Source of the DNA: Saprospiraceae bacterium
GTDB taxonomy: Bacteria > Bacteroidota > Bacteroidia > Chitinophagales > Saprospiraceae
Assembly: GCA_020629965.1 (NCBI GenBank)
Contig: JAHDCG010000066.1
Coordinates: forward strand, 1-33,248
Direction of reading: 5' to 3'
DNA length: 33,248 nucleotides
Each line of letters starts with the position of its first letter. Within the stretch, counting starts at the first letter, position 1. Positions 7,123 through 14,815 of this stretch are shown here, one piece after another. Below the pieces are notes generated by a model. It was given only the letters and a program-made list of their open reading frames with translations, was not told the DNA's origin and searched no databases. The position numbers and the translations under genes are program-made.

Positions 7123-8277
7123 TTACTTGTTAAATCTCATTTCCAACTTATCAAACCCGACTTTGCGGTCGAATTTTCCCCACTGTTCGATGTTGTCTTT
7201 GTGGTCTAAAATTTCCATATAGCCGACCTTTTTTGCTAAAGTCGTCAGCAGCACTTTGAGTACCTGTCGGGCGTGTGTGGCGCCGAGGCAGTTGTGGTGA
7301 CTAAAGCCGAATGCGACGTGCGGATTGACTTTACGGTCGAGTACGACTTCGTTAGGATTTTCGAAAACGGCGGCATCCCGATTGGCGGATGCCCAACAAA
7401 GCGAAACGCGGGTGTCGGCTTTTGCGGCGTGTTCGCAGACGTGTGTGTCTTCGGTCACGATGCGCCCCATGTGCGTGAGCGGGGAAAAATAGCGGACGAG
7501 TTCTTCGATGGCGCGGGGGGTGATTTCGGGTTGTTCGCGCAGCAATTGCAAAGAGTCCGGATGTTCGGCAAAGTAGGCAACGGAGTTGGTCACGGCATTG
7601 ATGACCGTGTCCCGACCGCCGGCGAAAGTGAGGATGATGACGCCTTTTACTTCTTCTTTGGTCAGCTTTTTTCCTTGTACTTCGGAGGCGAGCAGCAAGG
7701 AATAAAGGTCGTCGCTCGGTTTGGCGGCAGCGCGTTCGATTTCGCGGTCGATGTAGTCGTACAGTGCCGTTGCCTTGGAGCCGTCGAGCGGGTTATCTTC
7801 GCTGCGGAAGACGTGTGTCCCCCACCCTATCCACGTTTCGGCTTCCGTTTCGGGCACGTTGAGTAACAGCGTCAGAGCGCGGGATTGCAGAGGCAGCGCA
7901 AAATCGCGGATGACTTCTGTCTTATCCTTTTGCAACACCTCCTCGACGGCTGCCTCGATTTGTCGGGTCAGTGCCGCTTCGTATTCCTCGTTTAAGGGGC
8001 GACGAAACCACTCTTCCACAAGTTTGCGGTATTCTGTGTGCAGCGGCGGGTCGGTCTCAAACGGAATTTGGCGCGTATCACGGATATGCACTTCGGAAGG
8101 CACGACGATGCGCCCGGGTGCCGCGCCCGATTGAAAGGTCTGCCAATTGTGTGCAGTGCGGCGCACATCTTTGAGGCGCAACAGCATGGTGACGGGGTCG
8201 TTTTGGTCGTCGATGGTGTGGTGACCGATTTGCTCTCTTGTCTTTTGAAAAGGATCCGGGAAGGTGCTTTTTTTCAT
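7123..8277 (-). CDS. Cytochrome P450, probable sugar O-demethylase (CYP236-like)
   Basis: A 384-residue soluble bacterial P450. The I-helix oxygen-binding motif is AGGRDT (219-224), the K-helix ExxR is Glu259-Arg262, and the heme thiolate is Cys330 in FGFSHHNCLG. The usual second glycine of FGxGxHxCxG is Ser326. It heads an operon with its own ferredoxin and reductase, then a zinc dehydrogenase and an FrmB-like esterase. In marine Flavobacteriia, P450s of the CYP236 family in this arrangement demethylate 6-O-methyl-D-galactose from porphyran, releasing formaldehyde. The length and context, including agar-sugar genes nearby, fit that role. The substrate is inferred; another methoxylated sugar or aromatic cannot be excluded. 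A divergent AraC gene probably controls it. Confidence 0.93.
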   Translation of the reverse strand: MKKSTFPDPFQKTREQIGHHTIDDQNDPVTMLLRLKDVRRTAHNWQTFQSGAAPGRIVVPSEVHIRDTRQIPFETDPPLHTEYRKLVEEWFRRPLNEEYEAALTRQIEAAVEEVLQKDKTEVIRDFALPLQSRALTLLLNVPETEAETWIGWGTHVFRSEDNPLDGSKATALYDYIDREIERAAAKPSDDLYSLLLASEVQGKKLTKEEVKGVIILTFAGGRDTVINAVTNSVAYFAEHPDSLQLLREQPEITPRAIEELVRYFSPLTHMGRIVTEDTHVCEHAAKADTRVSLCWASANRDAAVFENPNEVVLDRKVNPHVAFGFSHHNCLGATHARQVLKVLLTTLAKKVGYMEILDHKDNIEQWGKFDRKVGFDKLEMRFNK

Positions 8278-8591
8278 TGGTTGGATTGAGACTTTGGACG
8301 TTAGATTTTAGACGTTAGACTGTCCCCTCTGAATGTTTGTGGTTGAGGTGACTTAATTAAGAGGTTTGACATTTTCTCTTACTTAACGGGGCAAAATTCC
8401 GTCTTTCTTTTGGTAAATACATTTCCTTTTTTAGCCAAAAAGTAAACTATTCTGTCGCATTTATCTTATTTTTGATTTTCACAAGGCAAAATAAATAACT
8501 AAAATGCAACTCATTACAAATTTCGGCAAAATGCTTGTGCTGATTAACTAATCCTCAATGTCGAAACCGACCATCAACTATCAACTATTTC
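8278..8591. promoter_or_regulatory. Divergent P450-araC intergenic region with heptad repeats
   Basis: This 314-bp AT-rich gap holds both outward promoters by position. Near the P450 start are heptads GACGTTA, GATTTTA, GACGTTA (8297-8317). Directly before the AraC start codon are TCAACTA, TCAACTA (8574-8587). I could not assign a convincing Bacteroidota -33/-7 promoter pair or an AraC operator by eye. No coding capacity was seen. Confidence 0.5.
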
Positions 8592-9428
8592 ATGGATGCA
8601 ATTTTAGAAAAGATAGAATTGAGTCAAGAGCGGTCGATTCACGCTTTTCGTCATACCAAAAAAGACTTTATCACGCCGTGGCATTTTCATCCGCAGCACG
8701 AGTTGACTTTTATTGAAGAGAGTAAAGGCACGAAATTTATCGGGGATTTTGTGGGCAGCTACGAACCGGGCGAGTTGGTTTTACTGCGCTCGAATTTGCC
8801 GCACTGTTGGAAGAATTTTGCGGAGCAAGAGGCAAAAGCGATTTCGACGGTGATACAATGGAATAAAGGAATTTTTGCGCGCGTGCCCGAATTACACGGT
8901 TTTTTCGAGTTGATAAAAACCGCATCCAAAGGCGTAATTTTCGAGAAAAAAGCGGTCGGCCCTCTCCTGCCGCTGTTGTTAAATTTGCCGAATAAAACGG
9001 GCGCGGATTTATACCTCGGTCTGCTGACGGTTTTGACCGGATTGGCGAATTGCCCTTACCGAACACTCTCCGAGGCAAGCTACACCGACGATCTGCCGAC
9101 GGAATACGGGACGCGCATGGCGAAAATTCACGATTTTATTGAAAAGCATTATGCACGCAAAGTCTATTTGAAAGAAGCGGCGGACTTAGTGAATATGTCG
9201 GAGCAGTCCTTTTCGCGCTTTTTCAGTAAGATGTTGCACCGTCCTTTTTTCTCGTTTTTAAACGAATATCGAATAAATATGTCTTGTCGGATGTTGATTG
9301 ACACCGACCGCTCGGTTTCGGAAATCGGGTATGATTGCGGTTATGATTCATTGCCCTTTTTCCACAAACAGTTTAACAAATTTAAGGGAATTTCGCCGGC
9401 GCGGTTTCGGAAGAAATATAAAATCTGA
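8592..9428 (+). CDS. AraC-family transcriptional regulator
   Basis: A 278-residue regulator. The N-terminal cupin-like sensor domain (about 15-110) contains WHFHPQHELTFIEE and GELVLLRSNLPHCW, typical of sugar-sensing AraC proteins. The C-terminal double helix-turn-helix (about 178-278) contains the family signature around residues 250-272 (VSEIGYDCGYDSLPFFHKQFNKFKG split over both helices). It is divergent from the P450 operon and upstream of kdgK, so it is the obvious candidate activator of one or both in response to a galactan-derived sugar. The inducer is unknown. A perfect terminator follows the gene. Confidence 0.92.
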   Translation: MDAILEKIELSQERSIHAFRHTKKDFITPWHFHPQHELTFIEESKGTKFIGDFVGSYEPGELVLLRSNLPHCWKNFAEQEAKAISTVIQWNKGIFARVPELHGFFELIKTASKGVIFEKKAVGPLLPLLLNLPNKTGADLYLGLLTVLTGLANCPYRTLSEASYTDDLPTEYGTRMAKIHDFIEKHYARKVYLKEAADLVNMSEQSFSRFFSKMLHRPFFSFLNEYRINMSCRMLIDTDRSVSEIGYDCGYDSLPFFHKQFNKFKGISPARFRKKYKI

Positions 9429-9557
9429 AAGCGAAATGTCCGGTTACGTCCGCAAATTTCGGACAAAACACATAGACATAAGCTATACAAAAACAAATTC
9501 GGGTCTTGCGGTCGGGTTTTGCCCGTTTGCTGTGTTTATCATTGCCGCTTTATCGGG

Positions 9558-9581
9558 TCTTCCCTGCGGGAAGATTTTTTT
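9558..9581 (+). terminator. Rho-independent terminator after the AraC gene
   Basis: TCTTCCC (9558-9564), loop TGC, GGGAAGA (9568-9574), then seven T residues. The seven-pair perfect stem and U-tract are decisive. It separates the AraC transcript from kdgK, which therefore needs its own promoter in the 80 bp that remain. Confidence 0.85.
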
Positions 9582-9664
9582 ATGTACAGAAATGCGGAAG
9601 GAATTAAGACCAATTTTCGGCTTGTTGTTTCTACGGCATTCGACAATAATAACGAAAAAGCAAA

Positions 9665-10702
9665 ATGAAAAAAGTAGTCACTTTCGGAGAAATTATGCTC
9701 CGTCTTACCCCTCCGGGTTGGCAAAGATTTTCGCAGGCCAATCAATTTGATATTATCTACGGCGGCGGCGAAAGTAACGTCGCGGTTTCTTTAGCTAATT
9801 ACGGCGTACCCGTCGAATTTGTCACCCGTTTGCCCGAAAACGACTTGGGAGAATGCGCGCTGATGGAAATGCGCAAACGCAACGTAGGTACAAGGCATAT
9901 CGCGCGCGGCGGCGAGAGACTGGGTATTTATTTTTTGGAAATCGGGGCGGTCAGTCGCGGTAGTAAGGTGGTGTATGACCGGGCGCATTCGGCAATGTCC
10001 ACCATCGAGGCGGGCATGATTGACTGGAAAACGGTGTTTAAAGATGCGTCTTGGTTTCACTGGACGGGTATTACGCCGGCTATTTCGCAGGGCGCGGCGG
10101 ATGCGTGTCTGGAAGCGATAAAAATTGCGAATGAGATGGGCGTCACCGTTTCGACGGATTTGAATTACCGGAAAAACTTATGGAATTACGGCAAAGAACC
10201 CGGTGAGGTCATGCCGGCTTTGGTAGAAGGCTGCGACATCATTTTGGGCAACGAAGAAGACGCGGAAAAGCACTTCGGGCTGCACCCGGAAGGCGTGGAC
10301 GTGACGGCGGGTCACGAGGTGGACGCCAAATCTTACCTCTCCGTTTTGCAGCAGTTGATGCAGATGTTTCCGCGCGCGAAAAAAGTCATCACTACCTTGC
10401 GCGGCTCGATTAGTGCCTCGCACAATACCTGGTCGGGTGTACTCTATGACGGCGAAACACTTTTTGAAGCGCCGACTTACGACATCACGGACATCGTGGA
10501 CCGGGTAGGCGGCGGCGACAGTTTTATGGGCGGTTTGATTTACGGTTTGCTGGAATACCCGAACGACGACCAACGAGCGTTGAACTTTGCGGTAGCGGCA
10601 TCTTGCCTGAAACATACGATTTACGGCGATGCGAATTTGGCAACGATTGATGAAGTAAAAAAATTGATGTCCGGTGATGCGAGCGGGCGGGTAGCGAGAT
10701 AA
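9665..10702 (+). CDS. kdgK: 2-keto-3-deoxygluconate kinase (PfkB family)
   Basis: A 345-residue ribokinase/PfkB-family sugar kinase. The N-terminal segment VVTFGEIMLRLTPPG and the GGGESNVAVSLANYG motif (about 32-47) are characteristic of KDG kinases. The C-terminal PfkB signature DIVDRVGGGDSFMGG contains the catalytic base Asp285. It phosphorylates 2-keto-3-deoxy-D-gluconate to KDPG with ATP. The next gene is KDPG aldolase, so the pair makes the lower Entner-Doudoroff branch. It would take up the product of the anhydrogalactose pathway encoded at 28-33 kb. 2-keto-3-deoxygalactonate is an alternative substrate. Confidence 0.9.
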   Translation: MKKVVTFGEIMLRLTPPGWQRFSQANQFDIIYGGGESNVAVSLANYGVPVEFVTRLPENDLGECALMEMRKRNVGTRHIARGGERLGIYFLEIGAVSRGSKVVYDRAHSAMSTIEAGMIDWKTVFKDASWFHWTGITPAISQGAADACLEAIKIANEMGVTVSTDLNYRKNLWNYGKEPGEVMPALVEGCDIILGNEEDAEKHFGLHPEGVDVTAGHEVDAKSYLSVLQQLMQMFPRAKKVITTLRGSISASHNTWSGVLYDGETLFEAPTYDITDIVDRVGGGDSFMGGLIYGLLEYPNDDQRALNFAVAASCLKHTIYGDANLATIDEVKKLMSGDASGRVAR

Positions 10703-10710
10703 AAACGGGT

Positions 10711-10800
10711 GTTTATTTGTTGATGTGTTTATTTGTTTATCCGACTTTTAAAGTCAAAGCAGACAAATAAACAGATAAGCGAATAAACGAACAAACAACA
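10711..10800. repeat. Paired octad repeats before the KDPG aldolase gene
   Basis: The left arm has four 8-mers (GTTTATTT, GTTGATGT, GTTTATTT, GTTTATCC; 10711-10742). The right arm has five (AGACAAAT, AAACAGAT, AAGCGAAT, AAACGAAC, AAACAACA; 10761-10800) and ends 5 bp before the start codon. The two arms are imperfectly complementary, so the leader can fold into a long hairpin that hides the translation start region. Confidence 0.7.
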
Positions 10801-10805
10801 ACATA

Positions 10806-11474
10806 ATGGCAAGATTTAACAGAATAGAAGTTGCTCTGAAAATGAAAGAACAGGGCATGGTTCCGCTTTTTTACGAAGGTAATATAGAAACGGCGAAAAG
10901 ATTGGTGCAGGCGTTGTACGACGGCGGTGCGCGGTTATTGGAGTTCACCAATCGGGGCGATTTTGCGCACGAGGTTTTTGCGGATTTGAGTAAATATGCG
11001 GCAAGAGAAATGCCCGATTTGATTTTGGGTGTCGGTTCGGTCACGGACGCGGGCGCGGCGAGTCTTTACATGATGCTTGGTGCGAATTTTATCGTCACAC
11101 CCGTATTGCGCGAGGACATTGCGGCGGTTTGCAATCGGAGAAAAGTGCTGTGGTCACCGGGCTGTGGCAGCTTGACGGAGATTACGCGAGCGGAAGAATT
11201 GGGTTGTGAAGTCGTTAAATTATTTCCGGGCAGCACCTACGGATCGGGCTTTGTGAAAGGCGTCATTGCGCCGCAGCCCTGGACGAATATCATGCCGACG
11301 GGCGGCGTTTCTCCGGACCCGGAAAATCTGCGGGCTTGGTTTGCGAGCGGTGTGTATTGCGTCGGTATGGGTTCTAAACTGATGATTAAGACAGCGGACG
11401 GAGCTTACGATTTTGCGAAAATCGAAAAGTTGACGCGGGATACTTTGGCTTTGATTGGGGAGGTCAGAGCTTGA
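10806..11474 (+). CDS. eda: KDPG/KHG aldolase (Eda-type)
   Basis: A 222-residue class I aldolase. The Schiff-base lysine is Lys138 in VVKLFPGS. Glu46 in LLEFTNRG corresponds to the proton-transfer glutamate. The phosphate-binding glycine motifs are PTGGVSP and GVYCVGMGSKL. It cleaves 2-keto-3-deoxy-6-phosphogluconate to pyruvate and glyceraldehyde-3-phosphate. It follows kdgK after 103 bp, which contain a paired octad repeat. The two genes complete the degradation of deoxy-keto acids made by the dehydratase/cycloisomerase cluster on the other side of the replication region. Confidence 0.92.
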   Translation: MARFNRIEVALKMKEQGMVPLFYEGNIETAKRLVQALYDGGARLLEFTNRGDFAHEVFADLSKYAAREMPDLILGVGSVTDAGAASLYMMLGANFIVTPVLREDIAAVCNRRKVLWSPGCGSLTEITRAEELGCEVVKLFPGSTYGSGFVKGVIAPQPWTNIMPTGGVSPDPENLRAWFASGVYCVGMGSKLMIKTADGAYDFAKIEKLTRDTLALIGEVRA

Positions 11475-11956
11475 TTTTATTCGGAACCACACTTTACAGG
11501 GCTAGTGCTTTTTATAACTAACCGTAATACAAGCATTGCATTTCTAAAAGTGAATTAGGTCAAATGCACTTTTTCGGCAAAAAACAGCAGGACTTTCAAA
11601 AAGAACTGTCACCGTAATTATATTGCTGCTTTCGCTATCGTTTACATTTTCCTTTACATAGTTTGTCGTATCGAATTGTCGATTTTGCCGGGCGTCGGTT
11701 AGGCGATGCTTCTAAGTATCTGAGTTCTGCAGGTTTCGGAAGATTTGTCTCTTATTTATTGCGTGAGAAACTTTACATCGCTTCAAAAATGCGAAACTGC
11801 AATTACTCGCCCGGCAAAATCAAAAGCGGATTGCGGCATTGGATGTAACCGATACGAAGCAACTGCGGAAGTTGCTGAAAGTGCAGATGCGGATTGAGGA
11901 GATGTTGCGGGAGTCAGAGAAAACGCAAAGTTGATAATATACTTATCAGCAAAAAA
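11475..11956. other. Non-coding stretch with possible gene remnant
   Basis: No complete gene is supported. Between 11663 and 11934 two adjacent frames look protein-like. One runs GDASKYLSSAGFGRFVSYLLREKLYIAS, written here in words because the frame then breaks. The other, without a start codon, ends in the helical tail LRKLLKVQMRIEEMLRESEK before TGA near 11934. A single frameshift would join them. This could be a decayed small gene at the boundary between the catabolic arm and the plasmid backbone. I do not recognise the family. Confidence 0.3.
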
Positions 11957-11995
11957 AGGTTATCCTGAAAACCTTTTTTCAGGATAACCTTTTTT
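11957..11995. terminator. Bidirectional terminator downstream of the partition operon
   Basis: A perfect 15-bp inverted repeat (AGGTTATCCTGAAAA at 11957-11971 and its complement at 11976-11990) has a 4-nt loop. T residues follow on the plus strand and an A-tract precedes it, so it works in both directions. It ends the minus-strand parA/RHH operon. It is built from the same CCTGAAAA/TTTTCAGG words as the repeat array upstream of parA, so it may also bind the partition protein. Confidence 0.75.
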
Positions 11996-12005
11996 CAGGA
12001 AAAAT

Positions 12006-12317
12006 TCAAAGAGTAGCACGGATGACCCGCAGGACATATTCGTACAACTTTTCATCTTCTTCCATTGCCCTTATTTTCAATCTTTTGTGTTCGCTCTTCG
12101 GTAAGTCCACCGTCACTCTAATTAACTCTTCTTTTTTCGGTTTGGCCTTAGGTACGGTTTTTCTTTTGGGTGCAGTCTTTTTCTCGGCGGATTTATTAGG
12201 CTCTGTCTGTACTGCTACTTTACCGGCTTCGACATCTACCTTTTTATTAAAATCAACGCTGTCGAGCGATTCGAAGGAAATATTCTTTTTAACGGGCGTT
12301 TTCTTCTTAATTGCCAT
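12006..12317 (-). CDS. Ribbon-helix-helix centromere-binding protein (ParB/ParG-like)
   Basis: A small basic protein of 103 residues when started at the ATG at 12317 (MAIKKKTPVKK). An upstream in-frame Met would overlap parA and is less likely. The N-terminal two thirds are Lys/Pro/Ala-rich and probably disordered. The C-terminal 40 residues (EELIRVTVDLPKSEHKRLKI...) have the strand-helix-helix pattern of CopG/Arc-type proteins. It lies 13 bp after parA on the same strand. In type Ib partition systems such a protein binds centromere repeats and stimulates ParA through its flexible N-terminus. The nearby TTTTCAGG repeats are the likely target. Confidence 0.75.
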   Translation of the reverse strand: MAIKKKTPVKKNISFESLDSVDFNKKVDVEAGKVAVQTEPNKSAEKKTAPKRKTVPKAKPKKEELIRVTVDLPKSEHKRLKIRAMEEDEKLYEYVLRVIRATL

Positions 12318-12330
12318 GATGTAGTCTTTT

Positions 12331-12984
12331 TTAAAGTGATTTGATGATACGGATAATGTCATTAACAAAGTCAATCATTTCCGACTTGGCTTCTCGGGAA
12401 GAATACTCGACCACTCCCCTGCCCTCGAAAGTCGCGTCTTCATATCCGGCTAAGTTCCGGATGACCGTAGAGATAACCCGTTCTCCAAAGTTTTCGCGCA
12501 TCATTTCGATAACTCCTTTTTGTTTCGGTTTTCCTCGGTCGTGCAGGTTGACGGCAAAATAAAGCGGCACTGCTTTATCTTTAGTCACTTCCAAGGCTCT
12601 CACCTTCCGGATAAACTGATTGACCGTATTTATTTCTTGTTGACCTTTCGGAGTAATCGGCGCGATGACGAGATTACTCATGATGATGATACCGTCGGAA
12701 ATCGGGTCGGTGGACGGCGGACTGTCAATAATAACTACATCGTACCTTTCGTTTAAATCTTTTATTTTGAAAGGAATATCGTCTTTGTTCGTTTCCTGAA
12801 ATACTTTGACCTGCGGCAGTTCAGGGTCTTCTTTTCTGATTTTTCCCCAAGCGGCCGAGTTTCCGGTTTCATCCGCGTCGAGAATACAGACCGTTTTACC
12901 GGCGTGCGCGAGGCTGACTGCGATGTTTTCGCTGAGAGTCGTTTTTCCGACACCGCCTTTGTAAGATGTAAGTGCAATTATCAT
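12331..12984 (-). CDS. parA: ParA-family partition ATPase
   Basis: A 217-residue protein from the ATG at 12984 (MIIALTSYKGG); an 11-residue longer start is possible but less typical. It has the deviant Walker A box KGGVGKTT near residues 9-16, the A' motif VCILDADETGN, and Walker B VVIIDSPPS near 83. It is short, without an N-terminal HTH, as in type Ib ParA proteins (ParF/Soj-like). It drives segregation of the replicon on the nucleoid together with the downstream RHH protein. Upstream lies the repeat-rich region 13029-13810, which probably includes both the promoter and the centromere. Confidence 0.92.
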   Translation of the reverse strand: MIIALTSYKGGVGKTTLSENIAVSLAHAGKTVCILDADETGNSAAWGKIRKEDPELPQVKVFQETNKDDIPFKIKDLNERYDVVIIDSPPSTDPISDGIIIMSNLVIAPITPKGQQEINTVNQFIRKVRALEVTKDKAVPLYFAVNLHDRGKPKQKGVIEMMRENFGERVISTVIRNLAGYEDATFEGRGVVEYSSREAKSEMIDFVNDIIRIIKSL

Positions 12985-13028
12985 AAGTATGATGTTTAAA
13001 TTATTTTTAAGCCGCAATAATACGAAAT

Positions 13029-13810
13029 CCTTTTTTCAGGAAAAACGTTTTTCATACTTTCAGTTTTACCTTTTTTCAGGTAAAAAGGTTTTAGGTTACA
13101 AATTTTGCCCATACCCTTTTTTCAGCTTTTCAGGTTTCCAGGAAAAAAGGTTTTCAGGCAATTTAATAAAACATTTTGCTGTTTACCTTTTATCAGATTT
13201 TCAGGAAAAAAGGTTTGCAGTTTGTCAAAAGGAAACGGACTTCGGGATAAGTCATTTTAATAAGTGTCTTTTGCTCTCGGTTTATCATTCAAAAGCAACA
13301 TCAGGTAAACCTCTTTTCAGGAAAAAAGGTTTTCAGGAAAAGGCTCTGTTTTCAATTTTTATTAATCAAAAAGGTTTTCAGGTTTACCTTTTTTCAGGTT
13401 TTTAGTTTAAAAGGCAATATCAAAATCAATTTTTCAGTATTACAGTTTTTCAGTTTTTCAGGTAAAAAGGTTTACCTGAAAAACTGACTGTTTGATTAGA
13501 AGAAAAAATCTATCGGATGATTATTGAGTCGGAGAACGAACCGGTTTTTATCAAAAAAAAAGCGATGGTCGAAAAAAAAGCATGATAAAAAAATTAGGCG
13601 ATTTAAAGCACTAAAAAAATCCGAGTTATGCAGTTATGTGAAATCAGGTAAAAAATGCCTTCAAACAGCTTGAAGCATGAGATAAACGGAAACGGGAATT
13701 ATATTTCTTACTCATAGAACCAACGAGAACAAAAATCATTCTTCAATTTAAACAAAATCGACCTGAATACCTGAAAAAAGGTTTTCAGTATTTCAGGTAT
13801 TCAGGCAAAA
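13029..13810. repeat. CCTTTTTTCAGG repeat array, probable centromere (parS-like)
   Basis: The 780 bp upstream of parA contain more than ten copies, in both orientations, of the word TTTTCAGG. It is often extended to CCTTTTTTCAGG or its complement CCTGAAAAAAGG, as at 13029-13040, 13069-13080, 13115-13125, around 13139-13156, 13200-13213, 13315-13337, 13374-13398 and 13770-13805. A perfect 8-bp palindrome arm pair (CAGGTAAA/TTTACCTG) lies at 13459-13478. An open frame through the first 400 bp only repeats FQEKRF-like words from these units and is not credited as a gene. Centromere function is inferred from position next to parA/RHH. Confidence 0.75.
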
Positions 13811-14126
13811 CTTATCATTATTCGGAAATTTTAAAAGTACAGGCATCAGCGAAGTATTGTATTCAATTTCGGAAAGACAATGAGAGAAAAAGTCCGTTAG
13901 CTTAATTCGAGTTACATCACTGCTGCGGTTGAAAAGAGGGGGGCGGCCGGAACTCGGGGGAGATTTACATATTTCATTGAGAAGAAGTGAGACTGTTGTG
14001 CCTAAAAAAGAAAAAGATTTTTTTAAAATCATCGTAAATTCTTTTAAGACTTTTCTTAAGATTCTTTTTTTTTAAGATTTTAACAACGCCGGAAGTCAAG
14101 CAGGCAAAGGCTTTCGACTCCATAAT
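13811..14126. other. AT-rich segment before the iterons, possible DNA-unwinding element
   Basis: No gene is supported; a minus-strand open frame at 13793-14032 has no recognisable feature. The part at 14036-14090 is extremely AT-rich, with repeated TTTTAAGA/TTAAGATT words directly next to the iteron block. That is the usual place for a melting region in iteron origins. I saw no perfect DnaA box. Confidence 0.4.
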
Positions 14127-14370
14127 GCCTACAATATCAGGGTTAAAAGCCTACAATTTCAGGGTCGGATGCCTACAATATCAGGGTCGCAAATGCCTAC
14201 AATATCAGGGTTAAAAGCCTACAATTTCAGGGTCGGATGCTAAAATATGCTTTTTCGACTCTAAAAGCCTACAATTTCAGGGTTGAATGCCTACAATTTC
14301 AGGGTCAAAGGACTGATTAATCCTTTAAAAGCCTACAATATCAGGGTTAAAAGCCTACAATGTCAGGGTT
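14127..14370. repeat. Iteron array of the plasmid origin (nine copies)
   Basis: Nine direct repeats follow the consensus GCCTACAATWTCAGGGTY. They start at 14127, 14149, 14171, 14195, 14217, 14267, 14289, 14331 and 14353. Most steps are 22 bp (two helical turns), with one of 24 and two longer gaps (50 and 42). This is the classical layout of Rep-bound iterons. The Rep_3-type initiator gene begins about 450 bp downstream in the same orientation, so this is the probable replication origin and copy-number control site. Confidence 0.92.
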
Positions 14371-14526
14371 ACAGCCCGATTGTGCCGTGAGTCCGGTGAA
14401 ATCGTCTTGATTTTACTGCTGTTTCGGGAATTGCGGATAAATTTTCGCCGTAATTTTTTTTGCTTGAATCTTTATATACAAAATTTTTAATTTTATGACC
14501 TCAGAAATGCAGTTTTATGCTTTAAA

Positions 14527-14699
14527 GCCTACAATTTCAGGGTCAAAAACCGCGACATCGGACTCAATGCCTATATATACAGGGCAGAGAAAAAAACGGC
14601 ACGGGAAGAAGAGTCAAGAGAGATTTAAAATCCAAAATTATCACGTAGAATCCTTACGACAGTTGACTTTCTTAGTTTAATACCTACAATTTCAGGGTC
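14527..14699. repeat. Second, sparse iteron group
   Basis: Further copies occur at 14527-14544 (perfect), 14569-14586 (degenerate, GCCTATATATACAGGGCA) and 14682-14699 (first base changed). They lie between the main array and the Rep gene. They may act in incompatibility or copy control. A short open frame through this stretch is a by-product of the repeats. Confidence 0.8.
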
Positions 14700-14760
14700 G
14701 ATATTATCAAATTTTTTCGATAAATTTCAAACGATAACCGACCGCTGAATAAAAAATTAA

Positions 14761-14787
14761 ACCTACATTTGAACTTTGATTGTAGGT
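14761..14787. promoter_or_regulatory. Inverted half-iteron, probable Rep operator
   Basis: ACCTACA (14761-14767) and its complement TGTAGGT (14781-14787) repeat the first half of the iteron in inverted orientation, 29 bp before the Rep start codon. In Rep_3 plasmids, inverted partial iterons at this position bind Rep dimers and repress rep. No other function is evident. Confidence 0.7.
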
Positions 14788-14815
14788 TACGGCAAAACAA
14801 ACCAAAGTCAGCATT

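Noticed and set aside
12318-12374. Longer N-terminus of the RHH protein overlapping parA
   Set aside because: The extension is encoded within the parA 3' end; the ATG at 12317 leaves a normal 13-bp gap.
12989-13405. 138-codon plus-strand open frame across the TTTTCAGG array
   Set aside because: Its translation is mostly repeated FQEKRF/YLFSG words produced by the DNA repeats; no domain and no start signal.
13793-14032. 79-codon minus-strand frame before the origin
   Set aside because: Low-complexity AT-rich sequence with no motif, overlapping the end of the repeat array; not credible without homologues.
14127-14370. CRISPR array in the repeat block
   Set aside because: Repeats are 18 bp with 4-6 bp between most copies and similar linkers; no spacers and no cas genes. 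They are iterons next to a Rep gene.
14495-14680. 61-codon frame in the second iteron group
   Set aside because: It reads through iterons (KPTISGS is iteron-encoded) and has no protein-like features.
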